A stretch of DNA of 64,000 nt from an uncultured Kordiimonas sp. (GCA_947492375.1 CANLMI010000003.1:372001-436000), one strand, 5' to 3'. Shown: positions 46,791 to 55,130, counted from the stretch's first letter. Numbers and translations: made by a program. The notes: a model not told the origin generated them from the letters alone.

Positions 46791-47198
46791 ATGAAAAAAA
46801 GAACTCTATTTGGAGGGCTTGTACTCGGTAGTGTTGTCGCTCTTGGTGTTGGTCCTGTTTTAGCACATGAAATTATCCACTCGGATCATCATGGGAAACA
46901 TTCAGCAACAGACGGACATACCGTCATTAAGCATGACGGTCATATGGATCATATACATAATGGTCATTTGCACCATGTGCATGATAGTCATGTTGATGAG
47001 CACAGTATCGCTGTTTCGGATACTAATCCCGCAGGGGAACATGAAGGCAGCCATTCAACCGATCACGCACATAGCGATGACGACGGCCATGAAAAAGTCC
47101 AGCATGGTGATCATTTTGACCATTTGCATGACAAGCATTTACATCATGGCCATGAAGATCATGTTGATGAGCATGGTACAGTCATGATCTTTAAATAA
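46791..47198 (+). CDS. Periplasmic His-rich metal-binding protein
   Basis: The 135-residue protein has a signal peptide (GGLVLGSVVALGVGPVLA) and a mature region with 31 His and many Asp/Glu. Two related blocks are visible, KHDGHMDHIHNGHLHHVH and QHGDHFDHLHDKHLHHGH, each ending in HVDEH, so the protein arose by internal duplication. It probably buffers or delivers zinc, nickel or copper in the periplasm; the metal cannot be read from sequence. A strong terminator follows. No transporter gene is adjacent. Confidence 0.8.
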   Translation: MKKRTLFGGLVLGSVVALGVGPVLAHEIIHSDHHGKHSATDGHTVIKHDGHMDHIHNGHLHHVHDSHVDEHSIAVSDTNPAGEHEGSHSTDHAHSDDDGHEKVQHGDHFDHLHDKHLHHGHEDHVDEHGTVMIFK

Positions 47199-47221
47199 AA
47201 TCAAGTATCATAATGTTGATG

Positions 47222-47259
47222 AAAAGCCAGTGCTCCATTGTGATCACTGGCTTTTTTTT
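47222..47259 (+). terminator. Rho-independent terminator of the His-rich gene
   Basis: AAAAGCCAGTG and CACTGGCTTTT form an 11-bp stem around a 12-base loop and run into a tract of eight T. It lies 23 bp after the stop. Confidence 0.93.
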
Positions 47260-47396
47260 CGGCTGATCCCGGATGGATTATTGTGACCCTCAAAAGATTT
47301 AGCGCCTTTTGCATTTGCTTTCAGCCGTTGGTCTATGGTTAGCTCATAGAATGTAAAGAACGGTGGGTTCTATATCCCCTAACTCATGAGGTATGT

Positions 47397-48683
47397 ATGA
47401 AATTTTTCTCACTTGCGGCGGTGTGTGCGCTTATGGCCTCAGTTAATCTGGCTTTTCCTTTTGGTGCGGTAGTCGCAGATGCTGATGGCGCGTTTGACGG
47501 TGCGGCACTTGATCAGATGTTGGGCCGTGCGGTTAAATCCGGTGAGGTTGTTGGGGTTTCTGCGCTTGTTTTTGATGGCGGCGAAATTGTGTATGAGGGT
47601 GCGTATGGTATGCGCGACCGCGAGCGCGGTAAACCTGTTGAGCTGGATAGTGTTTTTCGTATTTACTCGATGACGAAGCCAATAACATCCGCGATTATCA
47701 TGGACCTTGAGGAAGATGGCCTCTTGAATATCAAGGACCCGGCGGCAAAATACATTCCCGAACTTGCTGATATGCAGGTGATGAGCGTGGGGGAAGATGG
47801 CAACCCCACCTTTGCACCGCAGATAAACCCCATGACGATAGAGGATCTTTTGTTGCACCGCGCGGGGCTAGGCTATGGTATTTTTGGGCCAGTCCATCCG
47901 GTTGGTAAGGCATACGGCGAGGCCGGGTTGTTTGACCCTGCGGAGGACCTCAGCGTAAAAATGACCAAGCTATCCAAATTGCCGCTGATCGCGCAGCCGG
48001 GAACAAGCTGGTATTATAGCTATTCTATTGATGTGCTGGGCCGCATTGCAGAGGTGGTAACAGGCAAAAGCCTTTATGATGTGATGAATGCACGGATTTT
48101 TACCCCGCTTGGGATGCATGAGACCAGCTTTAGTGTGAGCGCTGATCAGCGCCCGCGCTTTGCCAGTAATTATTTCCGCAAGGACGACGGCAGTTATGTG
48201 TTGCAGGAAGACGGGCAGGATGACGAGGCGGCCTTTCGTTTCATGCCGTCGGCAAAGTTCCAGTCGGGTGGCGGGGGGCTTGTCTCCACGCTGCATGATT
48301 ACGCGAAGTTTGCTGAAATGATGCTGAACAAAGGGGAGTATAAAGGGCACCGAGTGCTGAACGTGGCAACAGTTGAGCGAATGATGGCAAATCACCTGAC
48401 ACCCGACACCTTATATATGTTGCCGTGGATTGGCGGCAAAACCAATAATGGTTTTGGCTACGGCGGTAGTATTGTAGTTGATGACACACCCGAGCAAATT
48501 GCTGATAACGGCCAGATTACAGGTCACTGGGGCTGGAACGGTGCGGCGCGCACCACCTTTTGGGTCGATCCGGCAAACGGTGCCTTTGCTATTATGATGC
48601 TTCAGTTTTTTGGCGGTGATGACCCTGATATTCATAAACGATTTCGTAAGCTCGTGACTGTTGAGGTGGGTAAGGAGAATTAA
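47397..48683 (+). CDS. Beta-lactamase-fold serine hydrolase (class C-like), secreted
   Basis: This 428-residue protein has a signal peptide and the class C fold with catalytic SMTK (Ser91, Lys94), YSYS as second motif and GHWGWNG as third. Blocks such as IYSMTKPITSAIIMDLEEDG and FMPSAKFQSGGGGLVSTLHDYAKFAEMML are typical of esterase or D-aminopeptidase-type members. It is not closely similar to the hydrolase at 45.4 kb. A SnoaL-like gene begins at its stop, likely in the same operon. Confidence 0.93.
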   Translation: MKFFSLAAVCALMASVNLAFPFGAVVADADGAFDGAALDQMLGRAVKSGEVVGVSALVFDGGEIVYEGAYGMRDRERGKPVELDSVFRIYSMTKPITSAIIMDLEEDGLLNIKDPAAKYIPELADMQVMSVGEDGNPTFAPQINPMTIEDLLLHRAGLGYGIFGPVHPVGKAYGEAGLFDPAEDLSVKMTKLSKLPLIAQPGTSWYYSYSIDVLGRIAEVVTGKSLYDVMNARIFTPLGMHETSFSVSADQRPRFASNYFRKDDGSYVLQEDGQDDEAAFRFMPSAKFQSGGGGLVSTLHDYAKFAEMMLNKGEYKGHRVLNVATVERMMANHLTPDTLYMLPWIGGKTNNGFGYGGSIVVDDTPEQIADNGQITGHWGWNGAARTTFWVDPANGAFAIMMLQFFGGDDPDIHKRFRKLVTVEVGKEN

Positions 48684-48684
48684 T

Positions 48685-49062
48685 ATTAGGGATATTCCTG
48701 CAATTATTGAACAATATATAGATGCATACAATAGTATGAATGTGGCTGGTATATTGGCGTGTTTATCGGATACGGTTGAGTTTCAAAATATTTCAAATGG
48801 CGAAGTTAATGCGAGTGCAAGCTCGAAAGCCGAGTTTAAGGAATTAGCAGAAATAGGTGCCAAGGCGTTTAAGAGCCGCCGACAAACTGTGATTGAGCAT
48901 CTTTCAGCGGGGCCTTTAACGCTTATTCGAATTAGCTATGAAGCTGTTGTGGCTGCGGACTTGCCAAACGGTTGGAAGGCTGGCGATATGCTTAGTTTCA
49001 CAGGTTCGTCAGCTTTTGAAACAGCGGACGGTTACATCACACGAATTATCGATGAGAGTTAG
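48685..49062 (+). CDS. SnoaL-like / NTF2-fold protein, possible ATT start
   Basis: The 125-residue protein has the SnoaL/nuclear-transport-factor-2 pattern, DIPAIIEQYIDAYNSMNVAGILACLSDTVEFQN, with a cone-shaped binding pocket expected. The only strong ribosome site (AAGGAG at 48672) is 7 bases before an ATT codon at 48685, which would give a family-like N-terminus; the nearest standard start is a TTG at 48661 that overlaps the upstream gene. The role is unknown: enzyme or binding protein for a small molecule. It is coupled to the hydrolase just upstream. Confidence 0.75.
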   Translation: MRDIPAIIEQYIDAYNSMNVAGILACLSDTVEFQNISNGEVNASASSKAEFKELAEIGAKAFKSRRQTVIEHLSAGPLTLIRISYEAVVAADLPNGWKAGDMLSFTGSSAFETADGYITRIIDES

Positions 49063-49157
49063 AGACGCAATGGTGGCTGTTATCAGTCCCCATGTGTGCG
49101 GGCATGACATGAGATATTTCAATGGTTATATCTGCTTAAATTGTTATTCCGGCTCAG

Positions 49158-49215
49158 TCTCGTCATTCTCTTAACTTTGGGCTTGATCCGGAACCCAGAA
49201 ACACCGGCTTTTCAT
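49158..49215. repeat. Dispersed intergenic repeat (REP-like)
   Basis: Contains CGTCATTC followed by GCTTGATCCGGAACCCAGAA and ACAC. It shares its order of motifs with the copy near 50.94 kb. It lies in the 286-bp gap after the SnoaL-like gene, which otherwise shows no gene. Confidence 0.55.
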
Positions 49216-49348
49216 GGTAAACTGAGCTAATAGGGCGATTGGATATCCATAAAATTCCTATGGCCTTGATAGCCTTTCGCAGATCCGCATAGACTTCGGC
49301 ATTTGATGTATGATCAAATACCGAAATCATAAGGTTTTAGCTGTTCCA

Positions 49349-50761
49349 TTACTGTGCCTTAAAGGCGCGGTGGCGGATTGTTTCAAGGCTGTCTGTGATC
49401 AGCATTTGCCCGTTGCGGTAGACAGTGCGCAAGTGGTTTTGTCCTTCGTTTCGGCTGGCTACTGCACTTTCTTTGCTGTCTGCACGCACGGTTTTATACT
49501 CGTCGTTTTCCTTGATTAATTTCAAGATGCCGCGCTTTGATGCCTTGCCGCGGTCGGTAACCGGGTCCTTAAAGACGTCACGCATTTCGCCGGCTACTTC
49601 TACGGCCGAGCATTTCATGGCAAATTTCTGAGTATCGCGGTTACATTGCTGCAATAGGCCAGCCCCCATACCGAATACGATATTCTCTGCCGATAGGCCT
49701 TCTTCTTTTATGCGTTCCAGAATAATGCCGATTGTATCTGGGGTGATCCCGTCGCCCTGTAATACACGGATATGATCCGGTAACAGCTTGTAACCTTTAC
49801 TATTGGTGCTGGAGCCAAATTTTGCCATCAGCTTTTTGATGATTTCTATGGGTGTTTCCACAGGGTCACCGCTATCGGGCCGAATAGTCAGTCGGGTGCC
49901 ATTTTTTGCATTTTCCAGGATTTTTGCTTTCAGGTTTTTCCCGAAAATTGTTTCCACAGCGTTATGAATATCGTAGCTGTCGGCAACAATGGAAATGATA
50001 TCACTGCCGGCAAACTGCTCCAGCATATTTTGGTAAGCGGCTTCTTCGCCGGATTTGGTCCAGCTTGTCATGGTGCTGTGCTCGGATGCGGGGACAGAAA
50101 AGCCTGCCATCGGCTCCCGGTAATATTGCTTGGCAGCGACAAGGGCACTCATGGTGTCGGTGCCTCTGAAGTTAATCAAGTGTGCGAGGCCGCCGAGCGC
50201 TGCGCTTTCCTCGGATGATACACCGCGCGCACCGAAATCATGCAACATAAACTGGGCGGTTGCCTCCGCTTCCGCATCTGAGGTTTCATCTAGATACTTC
50301 AGGATCGTTTTCTTGGCATAAAAACTGTTGGTTGCCACTGTCGTTGGGTACCAGATGGCCCGCAAAAGTGTGGTTTCAATAAAGTTAGTAAGCCAATAGC
50401 AGGCAGGGTCAGTATTTTTGACTTGTAGCATCACATTGCCCGTGGGGATCAGCTCGCCCTCTGGCGCAGCTTCGATTTCCAGTGGCAGGAAGCCGTTGTG
50501 CTCCCGAATGATATGTTCCCACCCTTCGCGGTTACAAGGGATGCCGTGCTGATTACAGAACCATGCAGATTCGTCCACATCCGCAAGGGTGACCGGGTTT
50601 TTTAAAACCTTGAAAAGCCATGCCTGTAGCCCAAAGAAAATGGTGGCAGGGTGCTTCCCGCCCCGGCTTTCCACATAAGAGCTAACCATTGTGGTGTTTG
50701 GTGGATATTGCAAATAGTGACTGTGTTTATAACTATCTGTATCCAGAATAATATTTGCCAC
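49349..50761 (-). CDS. nadV: Nicotinamide phosphoribosyltransferase
   Basis: The 470-residue protein starts with GTG after AGGAGA. It matches NAMPT/NadV through its N-terminus (ILDTDSYKHSHYLQYP), FGARGVSSEESAALGG, the catalytic-His block PASEHSTMTSW, and the ribose-phosphate loop RPDSGDPVETP. It converts nicotinamide and PRPP to NMN, allowing one-step salvage to NAD in the cytoplasm. The family also includes phage-borne and plasmid copies, but no phage genes are near here. Single gene. Confidence 0.95.
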   Translation of the reverse strand: MANIILDTDSYKHSHYLQYPPNTTMVSSYVESRGGKHPATIFFGLQAWLFKVLKNPVTLADVDESAWFCNQHGIPCNREGWEHIIREHNGFLPLEIEAAPEGELIPTGNVMLQVKNTDPACYWLTNFIETTLLRAIWYPTTVATNSFYAKKTILKYLDETSDAEAEATAQFMLHDFGARGVSSEESAALGGLAHLINFRGTDTMSALVAAKQYYREPMAGFSVPASEHSTMTSWTKSGEEAAYQNMLEQFAGSDIISIVADSYDIHNAVETIFGKNLKAKILENAKNGTRLTIRPDSGDPVETPIEIIKKLMAKFGSSTNSKGYKLLPDHIRVLQGDGITPDTIGIILERIKEEGLSAENIVFGMGAGLLQQCNRDTQKFAMKCSAVEVAGEMRDVFKDPVTDRGKASKRGILKLIKENDEYKTVRADSKESAVASRNEGQNHLRTVYRNGQMLITDSLETIRHRAFKAQ

Positions 50762-50919
50762 CCACGTTCTCCTAGGCCTTCAGTGTCGCTATTCATATAA
50801 GGTGAAAAGCAAGGGGCGTCTATTGCTGTTTTACTATGCACGGTTATTGGCTTGGTGATGTGAAAATATGAAAGGGCCGCTGAATGGAGAGCGCTTAAGG
50901 ATTACCGCTTTCATAGGAA

Positions 50920-50985
50920 TGACGAACCGACCTCAATCGTCATTCCAGATTTGATCTGAAATCCAGAAACACAAGCGTTTTCGAA
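50920..50985. repeat. Dispersed intergenic repeat (REP-like)
   Basis: AATGACGAACCGACCTCAAT, CGTCATTCCAGATTTGATCT and GAAATCCAGAAACACA follow each other here. The second half matches the element near 49.2 kb, and its reverse-frame translation reads SGFQIKSGMT, a hallmark of such repeats. Confidence 0.6.
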
Positions 50986-51150
50986 AATTAAACTACTGGC
51001 CCTTATATTCAGTATAGGTCGTACAATAAAGTATGTGCTTATGGCACTGATTCTGTTTTTATTTTGTTCTCGTATGTTTTTTACAGTAATAGCAATACAT
51101 TTTGTATTGTTCACGAACGGAAATCGTACATTTTGTGTTTGTCCAGTGGG

Positions 51151-51171
51151 TTTTCCACAGGCTTATCCACC
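51151..51171. other. Pair of DnaA-box-like 9-mers
   Basis: TTTTCCACA and TTATCCACC lie 12 bp apart on the same strand, each one base off the DnaA consensus TTATCCACA. Two boxes alone do not make an origin, and no replication gene is near, so I list them only as a DnaA-binding possibility. Confidence 0.3.
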
Positions 51172-51239
51172 ACTAGAAAAGATAACGAGTTTAATTGAGA
51201 CAAACGCTTGCCGGAGCCTAGTAAATATGCTTTTGTATA

Positions 51240-51346
51240 TAGGTGCTTGACGTAATAAGCGTTGCAAACCCCTTCCAAAAGGGTTTGCAAGCACGGTATA
51301 TATCTTTTGCGGGATATACGGGGCAGGATCCAACCTGTCCCTTTTT
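51240..51346 (+). ncRNA. Candidate structured small RNA
   Basis: Three hairpins follow one another in ~100 bp of gene-free DNA: TTGCAAACCC/GGGTTTGCAA (51262-51290), GTATAT/ATATAC (51296-51319), and a terminator stem GGGGCAGG/CCTGTCCC with five T (51320-51346). An alternative stem GTGCTTG/CAAGCAC (51243-51249, 51288-51294) competes with the first. No coding frame fits well. The family is unknown to me and transcription is unproven. Confidence 0.5.
51320..51346 (+). terminator. Terminator of the candidate small RNA
   Basis: An eight-pair stem (one G-T pair) with a six-base loop ATCCAA, followed by TTTTT. No gene ends just upstream on this strand, so it probably ends a non-coding transcript. 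Confidence 0.7.
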
Positions 51347-51444
51347 AATAGCCCTTGTTATTATCGATTTAATAACAAAAGTTATTACTGTACGAATTTT
51401 TCGCACAATAGTGCGTATTGGTCAATTTCAAAATGGGAAATATC

Positions 51445-51565
51445 CTATTTAATTCGCTTTCTTTCAAATAATTCCTGCGCTTTCTTAATCAGTGCGTCGA
51501 TGCCGCGGCCTAGGTTCGATAGTACGGCAATAATCAGCCCTGTGTTTGGGTAAATATCCAAGCGT
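51445..51565 (-). pseudogene. Remnant of a beta-lactamase-fold hydrolase gene (3' end only)
   Basis: The reading frame ends LDIYPNTGLIIAVLSNLGRG and then IDALIKKAQELFERKRIK, clearly homologous to the C-terminus of the intact hydrolase at 45383-46528 (LDIYPNTGLIIVVLSNHGGG). Upstream of this piece the similarity is lost and a new frame follows, so only the last ~40 codons survive. It is the trace of a deleted or rearranged paralogue and not a functional gene. Confidence 0.8.
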
Positions 51566-51652
51566 GATTTATAACTGATTTTCAAACAACACACTTTCAA
51601 TCTTTTATTGTTTGAACCTATAGTGTTGGCAACATTGATGAGGGAGCGGAAG

Positions 51653-53428
51653 ATGATTAAAAAACTGGGGTTGGGTGTGGCAGTGATTGCCTTATCGTTC
51701 CGCGTGTTAATGGGCGGTGCGATTGCTGACGACGGGGCTGGCAATGAGGCTGGCAATGGGGCTGACGGTAAGGCAAGTTTTCATGCGCTCCTAAGCGAGC
51801 ACTGGGCGCGTGCCAATGCTGAACAGATATTTTTCCGTACCGATCCTGATGCCTTCCGGCCTAACGGGAAGCTGCCTGAGTTTACACGTGACGCCCGCGC
51901 GCGGCGGCAGGCGTATAACGAGGATGTGCTGGAGCGCTTAAAGGGTATTGATGAGGCGGCGCTATCGGGGCAAGACCGGATCAGTTATAAGCTTTTTAAA
52001 TATGAGCGCGAAACCGAGGCCGAGAGCTACCGCCAGCCTGATCATCTGTTCCCGATCACCAAGCTGTTTGGGTATCATACCTATTTTGCGAACGCGCCCT
52101 ATAATATGTCGTTTAGCACACAGGCTGATTATGATCGGTATCTTGTAAGCCTTGCGGACTTCGCGCGTTATAACCGTGAAAATATTGACCTTCTTAAAGA
52201 AGCGACCGTGCGTGGCTTCACCCATTATTGCGCTTCGATGCGAGGCTATGAAGCAACGATTAGCATGCATGTGGTTGATGACGCCGCTGAAAGCAATCTT
52301 TACCACCCGTTTACTGTTTTCCCGGCAACTTTTACAGACGCAGAAAAAGCGGACTTGGCGGCCAAGGGGAAGGCGCTTGTAGCGGATAGTATTATCCCTG
52401 CTTACCGTGAATTGTATGAGTTTTTTACTGAGGAATATATGCCCACATGCCGCACTGGTGTTGGTATTACAAGTGTTCAAGGCGGTGATAAATATTATCA
52501 GTATTTGATCAATTATTTCACAACAACCGATATGAGCCCCCGCGAAATTCACGAACTGGGCCTTGCAGAAGCCAAACGCATTCGCGGTGAGATGGAGGCG
52601 ATTATACGCCAAGTTGGCTTTGATGGTACGTTTAAGGAGTTTCTGAACTTCCTGCGCACTGACCCGCGCTTTTTCGCGAAAAACGGGCAGGAATTGCTTG
52701 AGAAAACAGCCTTTATCGCCAAAAAGATGGACGGTCAGATGCCGCGCTTTTTCGGGCGCCTTGCGCGCAATACCTATGAAATCAGGGGCGTGACGGGCCG
52801 CGGTGCTTATTATGTATCTGGAAGCGGTGATGGCCGTACACCGGGCACCTATTTTATCAGTGTTGGGGATTTGAAATCACAGCCGCTTTATAATCTGGAG
52901 GCGCTTTCGTTGCATGAAGGTGTGCCGGGGCACCATCACCAGACAGCAATCGCGTTAGAGCTGGATGTGCCGGAATTTCGCAAAACCCTGTATCATTCGG
53001 CGTTCGGCGAAGGCTGGGGGCTTTATAGCGAGGCGCTTGGGAAAGAGGCAGGGTTCTACACTGACCCCTACAGCGATTTCGGCCGCCTGACGTATGAGAT
53101 GTGGCGCGCTAACCGCCTTGTGGTGGATACAGGCATGCACGCACTTGGTTGGTCACGCGAGCAGGCAATTGCGTATATGTTAGAGAGTTCCGCCCTTACA
53201 GAAGGCGAAGTAACGGCAGAGATCGACCGCTATATCACATGGCCTGCGCAGGCGCTTTCCTACAAAATTGGCGAACTTAGGATCAAGGCCATGCGCGCCA
53301 AGGCTGAAAAAGAACTCGGTGCTAAGTTTGACCTCCGCGCTTTCCATGACACGGTTGTTGGTAACGGCTCGCTTGCGATAGCCGTGTTGGAAGAAATCGT
53401 TGACGAATGGATTGCGGGGCAGAAGTGA
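51653..53428 (+). CDS. DUF885 family secreted protein, metallopeptidase-like
   Basis: The 591-residue protein (ATG at 51653 after GGGAGCGG) has a signal peptide followed by a repeat-derived linker (GAGN, EAGN, GADG). The DUF885 domain shows the family hallmark LHEGVPGHHHQ and SALTEGEVTAEIDRYITWPAQALSYKIGEL near the C-terminus; the HEGxPGHH block resembles a zinc site. Members are thought to be metallopeptidases, but the activity is not settled. Two short overlapping frames follow the stop. Confidence 0.92.
   Translation: MIKKLGLGVAVIALSFRVLMGGAIADDGAGNEAGNGADGKASFHALLSEHWARANAEQIFFRTDPDAFRPNGKLPEFTRDARARRQAYNEDVLERLKGIDEAALSGQDRISYKLFKYERETEAESYRQPDHLFPITKLFGYHTYFANAPYNMSFSTQADYDRYLVSLADFARYNRENIDLLKEATVRGFTHYCASMRGYEATISMHVVDDAAESNLYHPFTVFPATFTDAEKADLAAKGKALVADSIIPAYRELYEFFTEEYMPTCRTGVGITSVQGGDKYYQYLINYFTTTDMSPREIHELGLAEAKRIRGEMEAIIRQVGFDGTFKEFLNFLRTDPRFFAKNGQELLEKTAFIAKKMDGQMPRFFGRLARNTYEIRGVTGRGAYYVSGSGDGRTPGTYFISVGDLKSQPLYNLEALSLHEGVPGHHHQTAIALELDVPEFRKTLYHSAFGEGWGLYSEALGKEAGFYTDPYSDFGRLTYEMWRANRLVVDTGMHALGWSREQAIAYMLESSALTEGEVTAEIDRYITWPAQALSYKIGELRIKAMRAKAEKELGAKFDLRAFHDTVVGNGSLAIAVLEEIVDEWIAGQK
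51734..51769. repeat. 12-nt tandem repeat in the DUF885 gene
   Basis: Three units of GGGGCTGGCAAT-like sequence encode Gly-Ala-Gly-Asn-type tetrapeptides right after the signal peptide. Confidence 0.8.
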
Positions 53429-53517
53429 TGAGAGAGGAAGCTGCTCCCGCTAAACATAAAACTTGGAAAGATATTGTCCTGCTTCAAATAGTTTTTCAGC
53501 TTTTATATTCTCGCTAA
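53428..53517 (+). CDS. Very short frame coupled to the DUF885 stop
   Basis: The ATG at 53428 overlaps the TGA of the DUF885 gene (TGATG) and gives 29 codons (MREEAAPAKHKTWKDIV...LLYSR) before a TAA. The next frame starts at the overlapping TAATG. It could be a tiny coupled protein or the 5' part of a frameshifted gene with the next frame. I cannot tell which. Confidence 0.3.
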   Translation: MREEAAPAKHKTWKDIVLLQIVFQLLYSR

Positions 53518-53708
53518 TGCTTTGTATGCCCCCTCTGGGAGAGCGTTACCTTGGTGCAAGTAGGGATATTATAGTATCGGTTGCTGGGTTTGTTGATTTG
53601 CTCAAAGTTAGGTGTGATGAATGTCATTATCCAATAATTTTGAGATTGGAGATGCCAAGATTTAAAGCTCAGAAGAAATGCCCTGAATGTTGTTGTAGCT
53701 TTCATTAG
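53517..53708 (+). CDS. Zinc-ribbon-like small protein
   Basis: This 63-residue frame starts at an ATG that overlaps the stop of the preceding tiny frame (TAATG). Its C-terminal half has two CxxC pairs, in VRCDECHYPI and KKCPECCCSF, spaced like a zinc ribbon, and the block IILRLEMPRFKAQ between. The pattern suggests a real domain, but it could also be the tail of a longer gene disrupted by a frameshift near 53515. The rest of the gap to the next gene has nothing I can assign. Confidence 0.45.
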   Translation: MLCMPPLGERYLGASRDIIVSVAGFVDLLKVRCDECHYPIILRLEMPRFKAQKKCPECCCSFH

Positions 53709-53809
53709 AAGTAAAATTAACACTTTTACGTGAGCTATGTTGAGTATTTGATGAGTTTCTATTCCGTCAGTATCGTTTAGCCTTCTATTTTGAAATATTG
53801 GGAAGAGCT

Positions 53810-55111
53810 ATGATAGGTATGAGAGCTTTCAAAATAATCATGTTAGTTATGTGGGCGATGTTTTTATGGCCTGATAGTGTTGAGGCGAAGGCCATTAATT
53901 CAAATACCGAGGCCGCCTCTGATGTTATTGACCCTCAAGTGCGTGCACTTATTTTGGGGCGAAATTTTTTTAAGCTTCAGCACTATATAAGAACGCTGTC
54001 TGAAAATGATCGGTCTGTCACTGCGATCATAGCACGGGCTCAGATCTCGGCACTTGTTTATGATTTTGAAGGTGCTTCAAACCTTTTGCAATTGGCTGAA
54101 GCGTTGCTTGCAAACACTGATGATGAAAGATTGAAGAGGCATGTATCGTTCCTTGTATATTTAAACTATTCTGCACAAGAGGATTACCAAGGGTATCTGA
54201 ATAGGCCGGAGGATAAGCAAATATCGTTTCCTACGGCTTATAAACGTGAAATACAGCGCCGCAATGTATCTGGGCCAGTGGCAGCGACTTTTGAAGGTGC
54301 CCCGGTTTATCTGGAAAATATGACACCTGATGGCCCGTATATTATGCTAGGTGGTTTGATAAACGATAAAGCGGCATCCATACTGTTTGATACTGGAAGC
54401 GATCAAACACTGATGTCCAGTGGGAGTGCGGAAAAATATCGCCTGCCAGCCACTGGGGAAGCACAGATTACAGGGCCTGCTGCTGAATTTAGGAACTTTG
54501 GCTTCAGTCAATTGGACACCTTGCAGCTTGGTAATGTTCAGCAAGTAAGTATACCGGTTTCTGTTCCCATTTCAAAAAGCTTTGACCAACAGGTTGCAGA
54601 TACAGGTGATATGATTATGGGTTTCCGGGATATCAGGCGATTTGGTGGTGTAAAGATTTTTGTGGATGAAGAGAAAATTAAAGCTGTTGAACGTTTTACC
54701 CCGGTTTTGGCAAAGCTAGGCCCACAGAACGCAAGTATGTTGATTTATAATAGTAAACCGATTGTTCAAATTGATATTAACGGTGATGTTTATAGCTGTT
54801 TAATCGATACAGGGGCACCTTCTTCCTTTGTATCTGAAGCTATATTCAGGAAATATAAGAATGCACTAGGTTTAAAATCAGGCAAGAAGACGCGAAGCCA
54901 GTTATTAGGGACGGAAAAAAGTGAAAAATTAAAAACAGTGAAGCGACTTCCTTTGATTGTAAATGGTGCGTCAATTACTTTAAGGCAGGTAGGGCGAAGA
55001 AGGAATAGTGATGCTGAATATTGTTTTTTAGGTGCTGATGCGATTAAAGCTGCGGGCGGATTGACCTTTGATTTTATTAATATGACAGCCCAATTTGGGC
55101 AGATAAATTGA
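53810..55111 (+). CDS. Secreted retropepsin-like aspartic protease with two DTG motifs
   Basis: The 433-residue protein (ATG at 53810 after GGAAGAG) has a signal peptide, an N-terminal helical region, and two aspartic-protease-like half-domains. Each carries the active-site triplet, ILFDTGSDQTL (Asp194) and CLIDTGAPSSF (Asp333), with a following hydrophobic-hydrophobic-Gly stretch in the second (YCFLGADAI). Bacterial retropepsin-like proteins normally carry one DTG and dimerise; two in one chain may form a bilobal enzyme. Located just upstream of the BlaI/M56 operon but separated by its promoter. Confidence 0.85.
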   Translation: MIGMRAFKIIMLVMWAMFLWPDSVEAKAINSNTEAASDVIDPQVRALILGRNFFKLQHYIRTLSENDRSVTAIIARAQISALVYDFEGASNLLQLAEALLANTDDERLKRHVSFLVYLNYSAQEDYQGYLNRPEDKQISFPTAYKREIQRRNVSGPVAATFEGAPVYLENMTPDGPYIMLGGLINDKAASILFDTGSDQTLMSSGSAEKYRLPATGEAQITGPAAEFRNFGFSQLDTLQLGNVQQVSIPVSVPISKSFDQQVADTGDMIMGFRDIRRFGGVKIFVDEEKIKAVERFTPVLAKLGPQNASMLIYNSKPIVQIDINGDVYSCLIDTGAPSSFVSEAIFRKYKNALGLKSGKKTRSQLLGTEKSEKLKTVKRLPLIVNGASITLRQVGRRRNSDAEYCFLGADAIKAAGGLTFDFINMTAQFGQIN

Positions 55112-55130
55112 TGTTGTCAGGTATCAAGTA

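Noticed and set aside
50911-51114. Minus-strand frame ending near a SGFQIKSGMT-like peptide
   Set aside because: This peptide is the usual translation of a dispersed intergenic repeat, not of a protein gene.
51151-51171. Replication origin
   Set aside because: Only two imperfect DnaA-like boxes are present, with no replication gene, no AT-rich unwinding element beside them and no further boxes.
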